A stretch of DNA of 38,473 nucleotides from Sphingobium ummariense RL-3 (lineage in GTDB: Bacteria; Pseudomonadota; Alphaproteobacteria; Sphingomonadales; Sphingomonadaceae). Location of the stretch: assembly GCF_000447205.1 (NCBI RefSeq), contig NZ_AUWY01000124.1, positions 1 through 38,473 on the forward strand, given 5' to 3'. The position numbers and the translations under genes are program-made. The notes under the pieces are model-generated. The model searched no databases, had not been told where the DNA came from, and saw only the letters and a list, made by a program, of their open reading frames with translations. This document shows, piece after piece, positions 8,307 to 16,158 of this stretch (the first letter of the stretch is position 1; every line of letters begins with the position of its first letter).

Positions 8307-9907
8307 CTTTCTGCACTCCATGGTTCGAGCCGGTCGTCCAGCTCGGCATCGGGGAAGGCGGCCAATGCCGCCTTGACCACCGGGGTTTCGCGTATCGCCG
8401 CGCGCGTGTCAGCGGCTTTTCGTTGTTCCTGTTCCAGCAATGTCGGGTTGGCGGGGCCGTCGACCTGCGCCACCCGCCAGGCTACGCCGGTCACCTCACG
8501 CAAAGCCGGCGTGATACGCGCGGCGAAATCGGACGGCAGCGAAGGGGTCGGCCGATAATCCAGCTCGGGTGGAGCGTAGCGAACCAGGCCGATACAGTCG
8601 TGCATCTCCTGCGCGAGCTGCCCCTTTCCCCGCTGCCAGAAGGCCTCGATGAGATCCTCGAAGGTCGCGGGCAAGCGGGCTTCGGGGCCGGACGGCGGCG
8701 TCGCGGGGGCCTCCACGGCCCCAGCCGCCGGCACGCCCCCACGCAGGAGCTGCGCGATCTCGCCCGGATCGGGCATGGTCGCGGCGTGCATCACGCGCAG
8801 CAGCGCCATTTCACAGGTTTCAATCGGCAGCACCGCGCTGGCCACCTCGTCATGCCCCTTGAGGAGAAGCTGCCAGAGCCTGTGCAGCGGCGCGAATCCG
8901 ATCTGCGCCGCCCAGTCGGCAATCGCCTCGCGCTCCTCCGCCGACTGGCCGGGGCTGGCAATGTCGCGCCCCGCCTTCACCAGGGTCACGGCGTGAACCA
9001 GCTCCAACAGGCCGCGCATCAGCGCCAGCGGCTCCACGCCCAGCGCATATTGATCGCGCACCGCCGCGAGCAGTGGCCCCGTTTCGCCCTCCAGCAGCAG
9101 GCCGAGCAGGCGGCGGACCGATCCACGATCAGACAGGCCCAGCATTTCCCGCACCTGCGCGGCGGTGACGAGCGGGGCGCCCTCCCCCATTTCCGCATGG
9201 GCGATCGCTTGATCGAGGATCGAGAGGCCGTCGCGCGCCGATCCCTCGGCGGCCTGCGCGATCAGGGACAGCGCATCGGGCTCCGCAGCAACATGCTCCG
9301 CCGCAACCACATGGGCGAAATGCGCGGCCAGCATTTCCGCTGGGATGCGGCGCAGGTCGAACCGCTGGCAGCGGGAAAGCACCGTCACGGGCACCTTGTT
9401 CACCTCGGTCGTGGCGAACAGGAACTTCACATGCGCCGGTGGCTCTTCCAGCGTCTTCAAGAGCGCGTTGAAGGCGTTCTTCGACAGCATGTGGACTTCG
9501 TCGATGATGTAGACCTTGTAACGCGCCGAAACCGCCGCATAGCGCACCGCCTCGATGATCTCGCGCACGTCGTCGACGCCGGTGTGGCTGGCGGCGTCCA
9601 TCTCGATCACGTCGATATGGCGTCCTTCGGCGATGGCGACGCACGGCTCGCAGACGCCGCAGGGATCGATCGTCGGGCCGCCCTGTCCGTCCGGGCCGAT
9701 GCAGTTCAGCGCCTTCGCGATCAGGCGCGCGGTGGATGTCTTGCCCACGCCGCGCACGCCGGTCATCAGGAAGGCGTGCGCCAGCCGCCCGCGCCGGATG
9801 GCATTGCCCAGCGTCTGGACCATCGCATCCTGTCCGATCAGCTCGCGGAAATTACGCGGCCGGTATTTGCGCGCGAGCACGCGATAGGGCTGGGGGGAAT
9901 CGGACAT
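8303..9907 (-). CDS. dnaX: DNA polymerase III subunit tau/gamma (clamp loader)
   Basis: ATPase of the clamp loader that places the beta sliding clamp on DNA and ties the replisome together. The 534-residue protein begins with the typical YRVLARKYRPRNFRELIGQ. It has Walker A (GVRGVGKT, residues 50-57), the four zinc cysteines (C69, C83, C86, C89), Walker B (IIDEVHML, Asp136-Glu137) and sensor 1 (SRCQRFDLRR, about 178-187). The C-terminal tau part is short compared with E. coli. No obvious A-rich slippery site for a gamma frameshift was seen. Its stop overlaps the ybaB start. The start is ATG at 9907, matching the family N-terminus. Confidence 0.95.
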   Translation of the reverse strand: MSDSPQPYRVLARKYRPRNFRELIGQDAMVQTLGNAIRRGRLAHAFLMTGVRGVGKTSTARLIAKALNCIGPDGQGGPTIDPCGVCEPCVAIAEGRHIDVIEMDAASHTGVDDVREIIEAVRYAAVSARYKVYIIDEVHMLSKNAFNALLKTLEEPPAHVKFLFATTEVNKVPVTVLSRCQRFDLRRIPAEMLAAHFAHVVAAEHVAAEPDALSLIAQAAEGSARDGLSILDQAIAHAEMGEGAPLVTAAQVREMLGLSDRGSVRRLLGLLLEGETGPLLAAVRDQYALGVEPLALMRGLLELVHAVTLVKAGRDIASPGQSAEEREAIADWAAQIGFAPLHRLWQLLLKGHDEVASAVLPIETCEMALLRVMHAATMPDPGEIAQLLRGGVPAAGAVEAPATPPSGPEARLPATFEDLIEAFWQRGKGQLAQEMHDCIGLVRYAPPELDYRPTPSLPSDFAARITPALREVTGVAWRVAQVDGPANPTLLEQEQRKAADTRAAIRETPVVKAALAAFPDAELDDRLEPWSAER

Positions 9908-9963
9908 CGGATCAATCTAGCGGGTGAAGGCGGGCCTGTCGAAGCCGCATCAAGGGGAAACCA

Positions 9964-10320
9964 TCATTCCCGCCCCGCCACGCAGATCGGCGCGAAGCAG
10001 CCAAGGATCAGGCGACGGGCGTCGAACGGTATCTCTCCCATGACGTCGAGGACGCCGTCCTCGTGCATCCGCGCCTCGGCCGCCTCCAGGCTTTGCTTGT
10101 CGGGCCAGACCTGCCAGGCGAACACGATCTTCTCGCCCGGCTTTGCCGCGACGGCGCGGCGGAAGTCGGTTTCCTTCCCCTCCGGAACGAAATCCTCCCA
10201 GGATTCGACAACCTCCAGGCAGCCATAGCGGCGGAAGATATCCGCCCCCCTTTCCGCCCATGTGCGATAGGCGTCCATCTTTTCCTCGGGCACGGGAATG
10301 ACCAGTCCTGCGACATACAT
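9964..10320 (-). CDS. DUF1428 family protein (YbaA-like)
   Basis: A 118-residue cytoplasmic protein of the DUF1428 family, which adopts a dimeric ferredoxin-like alpha/beta barrel fold. Family features are the N-terminal MYVAGLVIPVPEEKMDAYRTWAE, the central FRRYGCLEVVESWEDFVPEG, and the block VFAWQVWPDKQSLEAAEARM followed by MGEIPFDARRLILGCF. ATG at 10320 is preceded by GAGGAG at good distance. No enzymatic function is established for the family. It lies 56 bases before dnaX on the same strand and could share a transcript with it. Confidence 0.88.
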   Translation of the reverse strand: MYVAGLVIPVPEEKMDAYRTWAERGADIFRRYGCLEVVESWEDFVPEGKETDFRRAVAAKPGEKIVFAWQVWPDKQSLEAAEARMHEDGVLDVMGEIPFDARRLILGCFAPICVAGRE

Positions 10321-10543
10321 GGCTGGGGCTCCTCGGATCGGATGTCCGGGCGATTCTACAGCAGATGAGCAGAAGGTCCAACGGCCGCGCGAAGCGGCGG
10401 AAAGGTGAGAGCCGGACGACCCGCGACGAAATCGTTGTGGCTGCTTCCGTCAGGACCTGACCAGATTGGCGACGGCCACGTCCGCCCGACTCCCGGCGGG
10501 GCATATGGCGAAAGAGGCGAGGGATGGCAAGAGGTCGCGCGCT

Positions 10544-11533
10544 TCAGTCCAGCCCGCTCCTCTGCGCCTTGCTCACGAAATCCAGCGCCGCGCGGGCAGC
10601 TTCGGCGATCGCCGCCTCGGACGCCTTCTGGTCAACCGTGGGCCGATCCAGATAGACCGCCAGGATATATTCGTCCCCCTTGGGCGACTTGACCAGCGCC
10701 ACGTCATTATAGGCGTTGCCGCACGTTCCGGTCTTGCTGCCCGATGTCCAGCCTTCGGGCAGGCCCGCCTTGATCCGCTTGTCGCCGGTGGTGTTGGCAT
10801 TGAGCCAGCCCCGCAGCCGCTCGGCGCTTTCGGGCTTCATGTCGCGGAACAGCAGCCGCGCCATCAGGCCCGCCATCGCCGCGGGGGTGGTCGTGTCGCG
10901 CGGGTCGCCCTCGGCATTCTCGTTGAGCGTCGGCTCGTTGCGGTCGAGGCGGGTGACCTTGTCGCCATAGGCACGGAAGAAGGCGGTCAGCCCCTGCGGC
11001 CCTCCCAGCATCGGCAGCAGCAGGTTGGCGGCACTGTTGTCGCTCACCTCCACCGCCGCCTCGGCCAGTTCGGCCATCGACATCCGGCCGCGCTTGCGGT
11101 TCTGCTTCACCACCGGGGCGTAATCGAGAATGTCGTTCTTTGTGAAGGGGATCTGCCCCTCCAGCCCGAACTTGCCGGCGTCGGCGCCCATCAGCACGGC
11201 GGCCGCCAGCGGCGCCTTGAAGGTCGAGCACATGGCGAAACGGTCGTCACGGTTGAACCCCAGGATCAGAGCACCCTCCTTGTCGACCAGCGCGACGCCC
11301 AGGCGCCCGCCCGTTTCCTGCTCGATATCCTTGGGGTTTCGGACCGACGCCATCACCGACTGCGGCACAAGATAGCGCGGCGGCGGGGGCAGTAGCGAGG
11401 GTAATCGCGGCGCTTCTTCCTCCTGCTTCTCCTTCGCAGGCGTTTTCTTGGGCTGCGCACTGGTGGAGGGCATGGCGGCAAGCAGGCAGGCTGCGATTGC
11501 GGCGAGACAAGCGGCTGGCTTCATCGGCGTCAT
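10544..11533 (-). CDS. Class A (serine) beta-lactamase with a carbapenemase-type cysteine pair
   Basis: Predicted periplasmic Ambler class A beta-lactamase of 329 residues. All class motifs are present: SxxK as S103-T-F-K106, SDN at 164-166, the omega-loop E200-P-T-L-N204 (Ambler Glu166 and Asn170), and KTG at 267-269. Cys102 precedes the active serine and Cys271 follows KTGT, equivalent to Ambler positions 69 and 238. That pair forms the disulfide of KPC, NmcA and SME type enzymes. Arg253 fits Ambler Arg220 of that group. The N-terminus is a signal peptide and then an unusual Lys/Glu/Pro-rich linker to about residue 53; the sequence IAAC at 13-16 also resembles a lipobox. The start overlaps the ferredoxin stop (ATGA, 11530-11533) and has AGGGGG upstream. 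Substrate range is not predictable from sequence alone. Confidence 0.93.
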   Translation of the reverse strand: MTPMKPAACLAAIAACLLAAMPSTSAQPKKTPAKEKQEEEAPRLPSLLPPPPRYLVPQSVMASVRNPKDIEQETGGRLGVALVDKEGALILGFNRDDRFAMCSTFKAPLAAAVLMGADAGKFGLEGQIPFTKNDILDYAPVVKQNRKRGRMSMAELAEAAVEVSDNSAANLLLPMLGGPQGLTAFFRAYGDKVTRLDRNEPTLNENAEGDPRDTTTPAAMAGLMARLLFRDMKPESAERLRGWLNANTTGDKRIKAGLPEGWTSGSKTGTCGNAYNDVALVKSPKGDEYILAVYLDRPTVDQKASEAAIAEAARAALDFVSKAQRSGLD

Positions 11534-11868
11534 CGCACCCCCTGCATATTGTAGGATTCGCCCGGCATGCGCACGGTCAGGCTGTCCAGCGCCGCATCGA
11601 GCACGATCTGGCAGGACAGGCGGCTGGTGCGGGTCGCGGCGGCGGCTAGGTCCAGCATGTCCTCCTCCTCCTCGCTTGCCCGGGGCAATTTCGGGAAATC
11701 GGCGGCGTCGACGATGACGTGGCAGGTGGAGCAGGCCATCTGCCCCTCACATGTGCCCTCCAGCGGCTGTCCGGCGGCCTGCGCGACCTCCAGCAGCACC
11801 GATCCGGCCGGCGCATCCACTTCCTGCAGTTGCTGCCCGTCCGCGCTGATGAAGACGACCCTTGTCAT
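11530..11868 (-). CDS. fdx: 2Fe-2S ferredoxin, adrenodoxin/Isc type
   Basis: A 112-residue electron carrier holding one [2Fe-2S] cluster. The cysteine pattern is C-x5-C-x2-C in GTCEGQMACSTCHVIVD, with the fourth cysteine in RLSCQIVLD, as in Isc ferredoxin and adrenodoxin. An acidic stretch (SEEEEDMLDL) corresponds to the partner-binding face of adrenodoxin-type proteins. The gene lies 22 bases after a cysteine desulfurase, which suggests a role in supplying electrons to iron-sulfur cluster assembly. Its stop overlaps the beta-lactamase start. No scaffold (IscU or SufB) gene is in the window. Confidence 0.92.
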   Translation of the reverse strand: MTRVVFISADGQQLQEVDAPAGSVLLEVAQAAGQPLEGTCEGQMACSTCHVIVDAADFPKLPRASEEEEDMLDLAAAATRTSRLSCQIVLDAALDSLTVRMPGESYNMQGVR

Positions 11869-11890
11869 GACCCTTGCGACGCTCCCTCTA

Positions 11891-12979
11891 TCACGGCGCC
11901 GCTTGTGCGGCTGCCGCCTCCCTGATCGCCTTCATCGCATCCTCCAACTCGGCCGGCGTCGTGTAGCGGCCGAAGCCGATCCGCACCGATCCCCGCGCCT
12001 GCCTATCCGTCAGGCCGAGCGCGCGCAGCACATGGCTAGGCCGTCCCGACCCGCTCGCGCAAGCGCTGCCGAGCGAAAAAGCCATATTGCGGCAATCGGA
12101 CAACAATCTAGCGCCATCGATGCCGTCGCGGCGGATGTTGAGATTACCGTGGTAGCGCGCGTCCCCGCTGCCGTTCAGCGTCCAGTCGTCCATCCGGTCG
12201 CGCGCCAGCGCCCAAAGTGATTCGACATGCGCCCGGTCGGCCTCCGCCCGTTCCCGCATCAGCCGCGCTGCCGTCCCGAACCCCGCGCAGAGCGCGGGCG
12301 AGAGCGTGCCCGATCGCAGTCCGCCCTCCTGGCCTCCCCCGTGGATCAGCGGGGTCAGGGTGACGCCTTCCCGCAGCCAGAGCGCGCCGATGCCCTTGGG
12401 GCCATGGATCTTGTGCCCGCTGATCGCGACCATGTTGCAGCGGTCGGGGATCGGCACGCGGCCATAGCCCTGCACGGCGTCACACAGGAACAGCGCGCCC
12501 GCACGATGCGCGAGGGCTGCAAGCGCCTCGACCGGCTGGATGACGCCGATCTCGTTGTTGACGAGCATGGCGGCGACCAGCGCCGTGCCGGGCACGATCG
12601 CCCGTTCGGCGGCAGCGAGGTCCACCAGCCCTTCGCCGTCGACGGGCAGCATGGTGACGGATCGCTCGGCGCGGCCCATCGCCTCCACCGTGTCGAGCAC
12701 GGCGGCGTGCTCGGTGGCGATGGTGACGATGCCGCCCGGCGGCGCGCCCCGGATCGCCATGTTCAGCGCTTCCGTCGCGCCGGAGGTAAAGAGCAATCGG
12801 CCGCCGGATGGGAGCAGCTTGGCGATCTCCTCGCGCGCCACCTCCACCTCCGCGGCGGCGGCGCGGCCGGGGCGATGGGCGCTGTGCGGGTTGGCGAACT
12901 GGTCGCGCAGCAGCGGCACCATCGCCTCGAAGGCTTCGGGGGCGAGCGGCGTGGTCGCCTGATAATCTAGATAGATCAT
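11891..12979 (-). CDS. Cysteine desulfurase, NifS/IscS-like (paralogue 1)
   Basis: PLP-dependent class V aminotransferase-fold enzyme of 362 residues that removes sulfur from cysteine for iron-sulfur clusters or thiolated tRNA. It starts MIYLDYQATTPLAPEA, the usual N-terminus. The PLP lysine is K190 in AISGHKIHGPKG, and the persulfide cysteine is C307 in GSACASGSGRPSHVL, so all key residues are present. ATG at 12979 is chosen because ATGA (12976-12979) overlaps the stop of the upstream paralogue and because the family starts here; the frame stays open upstream but reads through the other gene. The GSACASG loop is of the short NifS/IscS class. Confidence 0.92.
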   Translation of the reverse strand: MIYLDYQATTPLAPEAFEAMVPLLRDQFANPHSAHRPGRAAAAEVEVAREEIAKLLPSGGRLLFTSGATEALNMAIRGAPPGGIVTIATEHAAVLDTVEAMGRAERSVTMLPVDGEGLVDLAAAERAIVPGTALVAAMLVNNEIGVIQPVEALAALAHRAGALFLCDAVQGYGRVPIPDRCNMVAISGHKIHGPKGIGALWLREGVTLTPLIHGGGQEGGLRSGTLSPALCAGFGTAARLMRERAEADRAHVESLWALARDRMDDWTLNGSGDARYHGNLNIRRDGIDGARLLSDCRNMAFSLGSACASGSGRPSHVLRALGLTDRQARGSVRIGFGRYTTPAELEDAMKAIREAAAAQAAP

Positions 12980-14118
12980 CGCCGGGCGCGCTCCGCCATG
13001 GCGGTCCAGCTGGACAGAAAGCGGTCGATATCGGCCTCGCCCGTCTGCGGGCCGAAGCTGACGCGCACCACCTCGCCCGCCGCCGCCTCGTCCCAGCCCA
13101 TGGCAGAAAGCACATGGCTGGGCTTGAGCGAACCCGATGAACAGGCGCTGCCCGCAGAAACGGAGATGCCGGCCAAATCGAACTGAATGAGTTGCGCGCG
13201 GGCGGAAAGCCCTGGCATGCGATAGCTCGCGATAGAAGGGATGCGTGGCGCATCGCGGGCAACCACCTCCCCACCCACCGCCTCGACCGCGGCATCGAGC
13301 CGCACGCGCAGGTCCGCCGCGGTGGAAATCCACTCGCTCCGCGCCTCAAGGGCCGCTGCCATGGCGAGGATGCCGGGCAGATTCTCGGTCCCCATGCGAT
13401 AGCCCTGTTCCTGACCACCGCTCGGCTCGATCAGCGCAAGGTCGCGCAACAGCAGCGCACCGACACCGGGCGGCCCGCCAAACTTGTGCGCGCTGATCGC
13501 AATCATGTCGGCATCGGGCAGCGGCAGCTTGCCCGCACTCTGCGCACAGTCGGCGAACAGGATCGCGTCGTCGCGGGGAAACGCGTCGAGCGGCTGGATC
13601 ACGCCGGTCTCGTTGTTGACATGCTGGATGGCGAGGAGAATCTTCTCCTTATATCCGTCATTCCCGCGCAGGCGGGAATCCATCTCCGATGCTGCGGCGG
13701 GGAACAGGGCAGGAGATGGATCCCCGCCTGCGCGGGGATGACGAAGAGAAAAAAGGATGCCCTCTCCGTCCACCTCAAGCCTTTCCGCCCCCGGCGTCAC
13801 GCGCAACACCGAATCATGCTCCACGGGCGACGTCACGATCCGCCCCGCCTTCGCGCGGCCCAACCCGATCGCGATCGCCTCGCTGGCGCCAGAGGTGAAA
13901 ATCACATGTCCCGGCCAGTCCAGCGCCGCGGCGATGCGCGACCGCGCGTCCTCCAGTTCCGCCCGCGCCGCGCGGCCGTCAGCATGGGGACTGGACGGGT
14001 TGGCCCAGCGCGCCAGAGCCTCCACCATAGCGGCTCTTGCCTCCGGCAGCATGGGCGTGGTCGCGGCATGGTCGAGATAGAGGCGATCGGCAGCGGCCAC
14101 GGAGAGCCTGTTACTCAT
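12976..14118 (-). CDS. Cysteine desulfurase-like protein with a repeat-encoded insertion (paralogue 2)
   Basis: A 380-residue NifS-like protein, first gene of a four-gene minus-strand operon. The fold markers are intact: LYLDHAATTPMLPEA at the start, FTSGASEA, HVNNETGVIQP, the PLP lysine K212 in AISAHKFGGPPG, and the catalytic cysteine C326 in GSACSSGSLKPSHVL. Residues about 126-154 (HPRAGGDPSPALF to RLRGNDG) are encoded by an 88-bp palindromic repeat. In paralogue 1 the matching place is a short helix (LVDLAAAERAIVPGT). The insertion is in frame and makes a longer surface segment between VDGEG and the NNETG strand. Activity is therefore uncertain although no catalytic residue is lost. The start is ATG at 14118, without a strong ribosome-binding site. 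Confidence 0.85.
   Translation of the reverse strand: MSNRLSVAAADRLYLDHAATTPMLPEARAAMVEALARWANPSSPHADGRAARAELEDARSRIAAALDWPGHVIFTSGASEAIAIGLGRAKAGRIVTSPVEHDSVLRVTPGAERLEVDGEGILFSLRHPRAGGDPSPALFPAAASEMDSRLRGNDGYKEKILLAIQHVNNETGVIQPLDAFPRDDAILFADCAQSAGKLPLPDADMIAISAHKFGGPPGVGALLLRDLALIEPSGGQEQGYRMGTENLPGILAMAAALEARSEWISTAADLRVRLDAAVEAVGGEVVARDAPRIPSIASYRMPGLSARAQLIQFDLAGISVSAGSACSSGSLKPSHVLSAMGWDEAAAGEVVRVSFGPQTGEADIDRFLSSWTAMAERARR
13656..13743. repeat. Palindromic repeat (family B) inside a coding sequence
   Basis: Two half-elements in inverted orientation flank a 24-base centre. Each half is itself a hairpin: ATTCCCGC/GCGGGAAT at the left and ATCCCCGC/GCGGGGAT at the right. The differences between halves are compensatory within each hairpin, which suggests folding is under selection. 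It lies wholly inside the cysteine desulfurase gene at 12976-14118 and is read in frame. Confidence 0.85.
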
Positions 14119-14235
14119 TGATTGCGGAAATGGCGGCGGCTTCTATATAGGCCAACAATCGCCCGGCGCCAGCACGGCTTGCCGGGCTTTGTCGCATCCC
14201 TCGCCGCCTGCCGGCCCAGAACGATAACAGGTGCC

Positions 14236-14892
14236 ATGCCCGACGTCATTTTCCCCGGACCCGAAGGCCGCCTCGAAGGCCGCTTCAGCCCCCCGCCCCG
14301 TCCCCGCGCGCCGGTCGCCATGATCCTGCACCCGCACCCACAGGGCGGCGGCACGATGAACGACCGCATCACCCAGGCGCTCTACAAGACCTTCGTGAAG
14401 CGCGGCTTCGCGGTGCTGCGCTTCAATTTCCGGGGCGTGGGCCGCAGCCAGGGCACGTTCGACAACGGCATCGGCGAACTCAGCGACGCGGCGGCCGCGC
14501 TCGACTGGGTGCAGAGCTTCCATCCCGAAGCGCAGACCACCTGGATCGCCGGCTTCTCCTTCGGCGCGTGGATCGGCATGCAGCTGCTGATGCGCCGGCC
14601 GGAAATCCGCGGCTTCATCTCCGTGGCCCCGCCGGCCAACATGTACGACTTCTCCTTCCTGGCGCCCTGCCCTTCCTCCGGCATCATCGTCCAGGGCACG
14701 GCGGACGAGGTCGTCACCGCCAGCGCGGTGCAGAAGCTGGTCGACAAGCTGCGCACGCAGAAGGGCATCACGATCCATCATGACGAGATTCGTGGCGCCA
14801 ACCATTTCTTCGAGCATGAACTCGACCAGCTGATGAAGTCGGTCGACAACTATCTCGACATGCGGCTCAGCCCCGATTCGCCGATCCGCTGA
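14236..14892 (+). CDS. Alpha/beta hydrolase (dienelactone hydrolase-like)
   Basis: A 218-residue cytoplasmic alpha/beta hydrolase-fold protein. The nucleophile elbow is GFSFGAW (Gly-x-Ser-x-Gly), the acid is probably Asp in QGTADEVV, and the base is His in GANHFFEH. The oxyanion segment LHPHPQGGGTMND resembles the family often annotated in alphaproteobacteria as a putative hydrolase of the alpha/beta superfamily. ATG at 14236 is chosen because MPDVIFPGPEGRLEGR is the expected N-terminus; the open frame to 14122 crosses the divergent promoter region. It is divergent from the cysteine desulfurase operon. The substrate is unknown. A strong terminator follows. Confidence 0.88.
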   Translation: MPDVIFPGPEGRLEGRFSPPPRPRAPVAMILHPHPQGGGTMNDRITQALYKTFVKRGFAVLRFNFRGVGRSQGTFDNGIGELSDAAAALDWVQSFHPEAQTTWIAGFSFGAWIGMQLLMRRPEIRGFISVAPPANMYDFSFLAPCPSSGIIVQGTADEVVTASAVQKLVDKLRTQKGITIHHDEIRGANHFFEHELDQLMKSVDNYLDMRLSPDSPIR

Positions 14893-14914
14893 AACGGCTT
14901 GCCGAGGATTGGAA

Positions 14915-14941
14915 GGGGCCGCCCGGCGGGCGCCCCCTTTT
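14915..14941 (+). terminator. Intrinsic terminator after the alpha/beta hydrolase
   Basis: GGGGC and GCCC pair with GGGC and GCCCC, giving a 9-bp stem with one bulged C and a 3-base loop. It is followed by CTTTT. It lies about 22 bases after the stop codon. Confidence 0.75.
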
Positions 14942-15045
14942 CCGTTGCGATGGCGCACTGAACGTGGATACCGGCGCCGTCCTATTGAAAGTGCCGCCGC
15001 ACACCCCAAGTCGGGGGTTCGTGCCAAAGGGAAAGCAGCAGCGTC

Positions 15046-16011
15046 TTGAGCCTTACCACCTTCACCACAGTCCTGTTGATGGCCGGCAGCCAGGCCGACG
15101 CAACCCCTCCCCCGCAGGTCGATGCCGCATCGGCCGCCATCGCGCTGGGCCAGCCCAGTGCCGCCGCGCCGCAGGACAATCCGCCTGCCGGGACCGATCC
15201 CAACCAGGCGCAGGGCGACGGCATCGTGGTGACCGCGCGCGAATCCGATCCTGCTGACCCGCTTGACGAAGTCAATGTCCAGTCCTTCAAGGCTGTCCAG
15301 TCGGTGGACAAGGCCGTGGTCGGCCCCGTCGCCCAGGGCTATAAGAAAGCAGTGCCCAGCCCGATCCGCAGCGGCCTGCGCAACATCCTGAGCAATCTTT
15401 CGGAACCGATCGTATTCCTGAACTATCTGCTCCAGTTCAAGCTCGGCAAGAGCGCGGAAACGCTGGGGCGCTTCACGGTCAACAGCACGCTGGGCTTCGC
15501 CGGTCTGTTCGACATCGCGAAGAAGAAACCTTTTCACCTGCCCCACCGGAACAATGGCTTCGGCTACACGCTCGGCTATTATGGCGTAAAGACGGGTCCC
15601 TATCTCTACCTGCCGCTGATCGGCCCGACCACCGTGCGCGACCTGTTCGGCCGCGTGGTGGATCTGTCGGTGTTGCCGGCCGCCGTGGGCCAGCCGTTCA
15701 ACGATCCCGCCTTCGCCATTCCGACCACCACCGTGCGCCTGCTCGACGAGCGTGCCGAGTCGCAGAACGAGGTCGAGGCGATCCGCGCCAGCGCCGATCC
15801 CTATGCCACGGTGCGGGACAATTATCTGCGCCAGCGCCAGGCGGAGATCGACGCGCTGCACGGCCGCACCGCCCCGGCGGAACCGACCGGGACCGTTCCC
15901 GAGGACGCGCAGCCCCTGGCGCCCGCCCTGCCCTATGGCAGCACGACGCCGGACGACGCACCGGCCAGCGGACCGGCAGCAGAGCCCGCGACTGCCGGCC
16001 CCACCGCCTGA
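15046..16011 (+). CDS. mlaA: MlaA/VacJ family outer-membrane lipid asymmetry protein
   Basis: A 321-residue protein of the MlaA (VacJ) family, which in E. coli removes phospholipids from the outer leaflet of the outer membrane and passes them to MlaC. Family blocks are seen at about 100-220: IRSGLRNILSNLSEPIVFLN, LGRFTVNSTLGFAGLFD, HRNNGFGYTLGYYGV and GPYLYLPLIGPTTVRD. The start is TTG at 15046, with AAAGGGA about 13 bases upstream; the next in-frame choice is ATG at 15079. The N-terminus is hydrophobic but has no lipobox cysteine, unlike E. coli MlaA. The tail after residue 260 is rich in Pro and Ala. No mlaBCDEF genes are nearby. Confidence 0.87.
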   Translation: MSLTTFTTVLLMAGSQADATPPPQVDAASAAIALGQPSAAAPQDNPPAGTDPNQAQGDGIVVTARESDPADPLDEVNVQSFKAVQSVDKAVVGPVAQGYKKAVPSPIRSGLRNILSNLSEPIVFLNYLLQFKLGKSAETLGRFTVNSTLGFAGLFDIAKKKPFHLPHRNNGFGYTLGYYGVKTGPYLYLPLIGPTTVRDLFGRVVDLSVLPAAVGQPFNDPAFAIPTTTVRLLDERAESQNEVEAIRASADPYATVRDNYLRQRQAEIDALHGRTAPAEPTGTVPEDAQPLAPALPYGSTTPDDAPASGPAAEPATAGPTA

Positions 16012-16158
16012 CATCCTGAAACGGCCGGTCCGTGCGACAAGCCGGGATTGGCCTTCGGCAGCGGCACCCGGCGCGAGGCGGTGGTGGTCGATGCCGATCG
16101 CCGGCTACAGGGTCTGGTGCCCCAGACCGACCTGCTCGCCGCGCTGGCGCTACTTCCG
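16012..16158 (+). pseudogene. Remnant of a CBS-domain protein (C-terminal end, HPP-family-like)
   Basis: Directly after the mlaA stop, in the same frame, the translation contains REAVVVDADRRLQGLVPQTD and then LLAALALL. This matches the second half of a CBS domain, and closely the last residues of HPP-family membrane proteins with CBS domains, as recalled for sphingomonads. No start codon, membrane region or first CBS half is present. It is best read as the surviving 3' end of a deleted gene. The neighbouring small gene on the minus strand begins its stop at 16150 and slightly overlaps it. Confidence 0.5.

Noticed and set aside
10321..10543. A hidden gene or regulatory RNA between the DUF1428 and beta-lactamase genes.
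   Set aside because: No frame with start signals, no strong hairpin with a T-run and no repeat was seen in these 223 bases.
13656..13743. Frameshift or pseudogene in cysteine desulfurase paralogue 2.
   Set aside because: The repeat keeps the frame and all catalytic residues follow it intact, so the gene is annotated as coding with an insertion.
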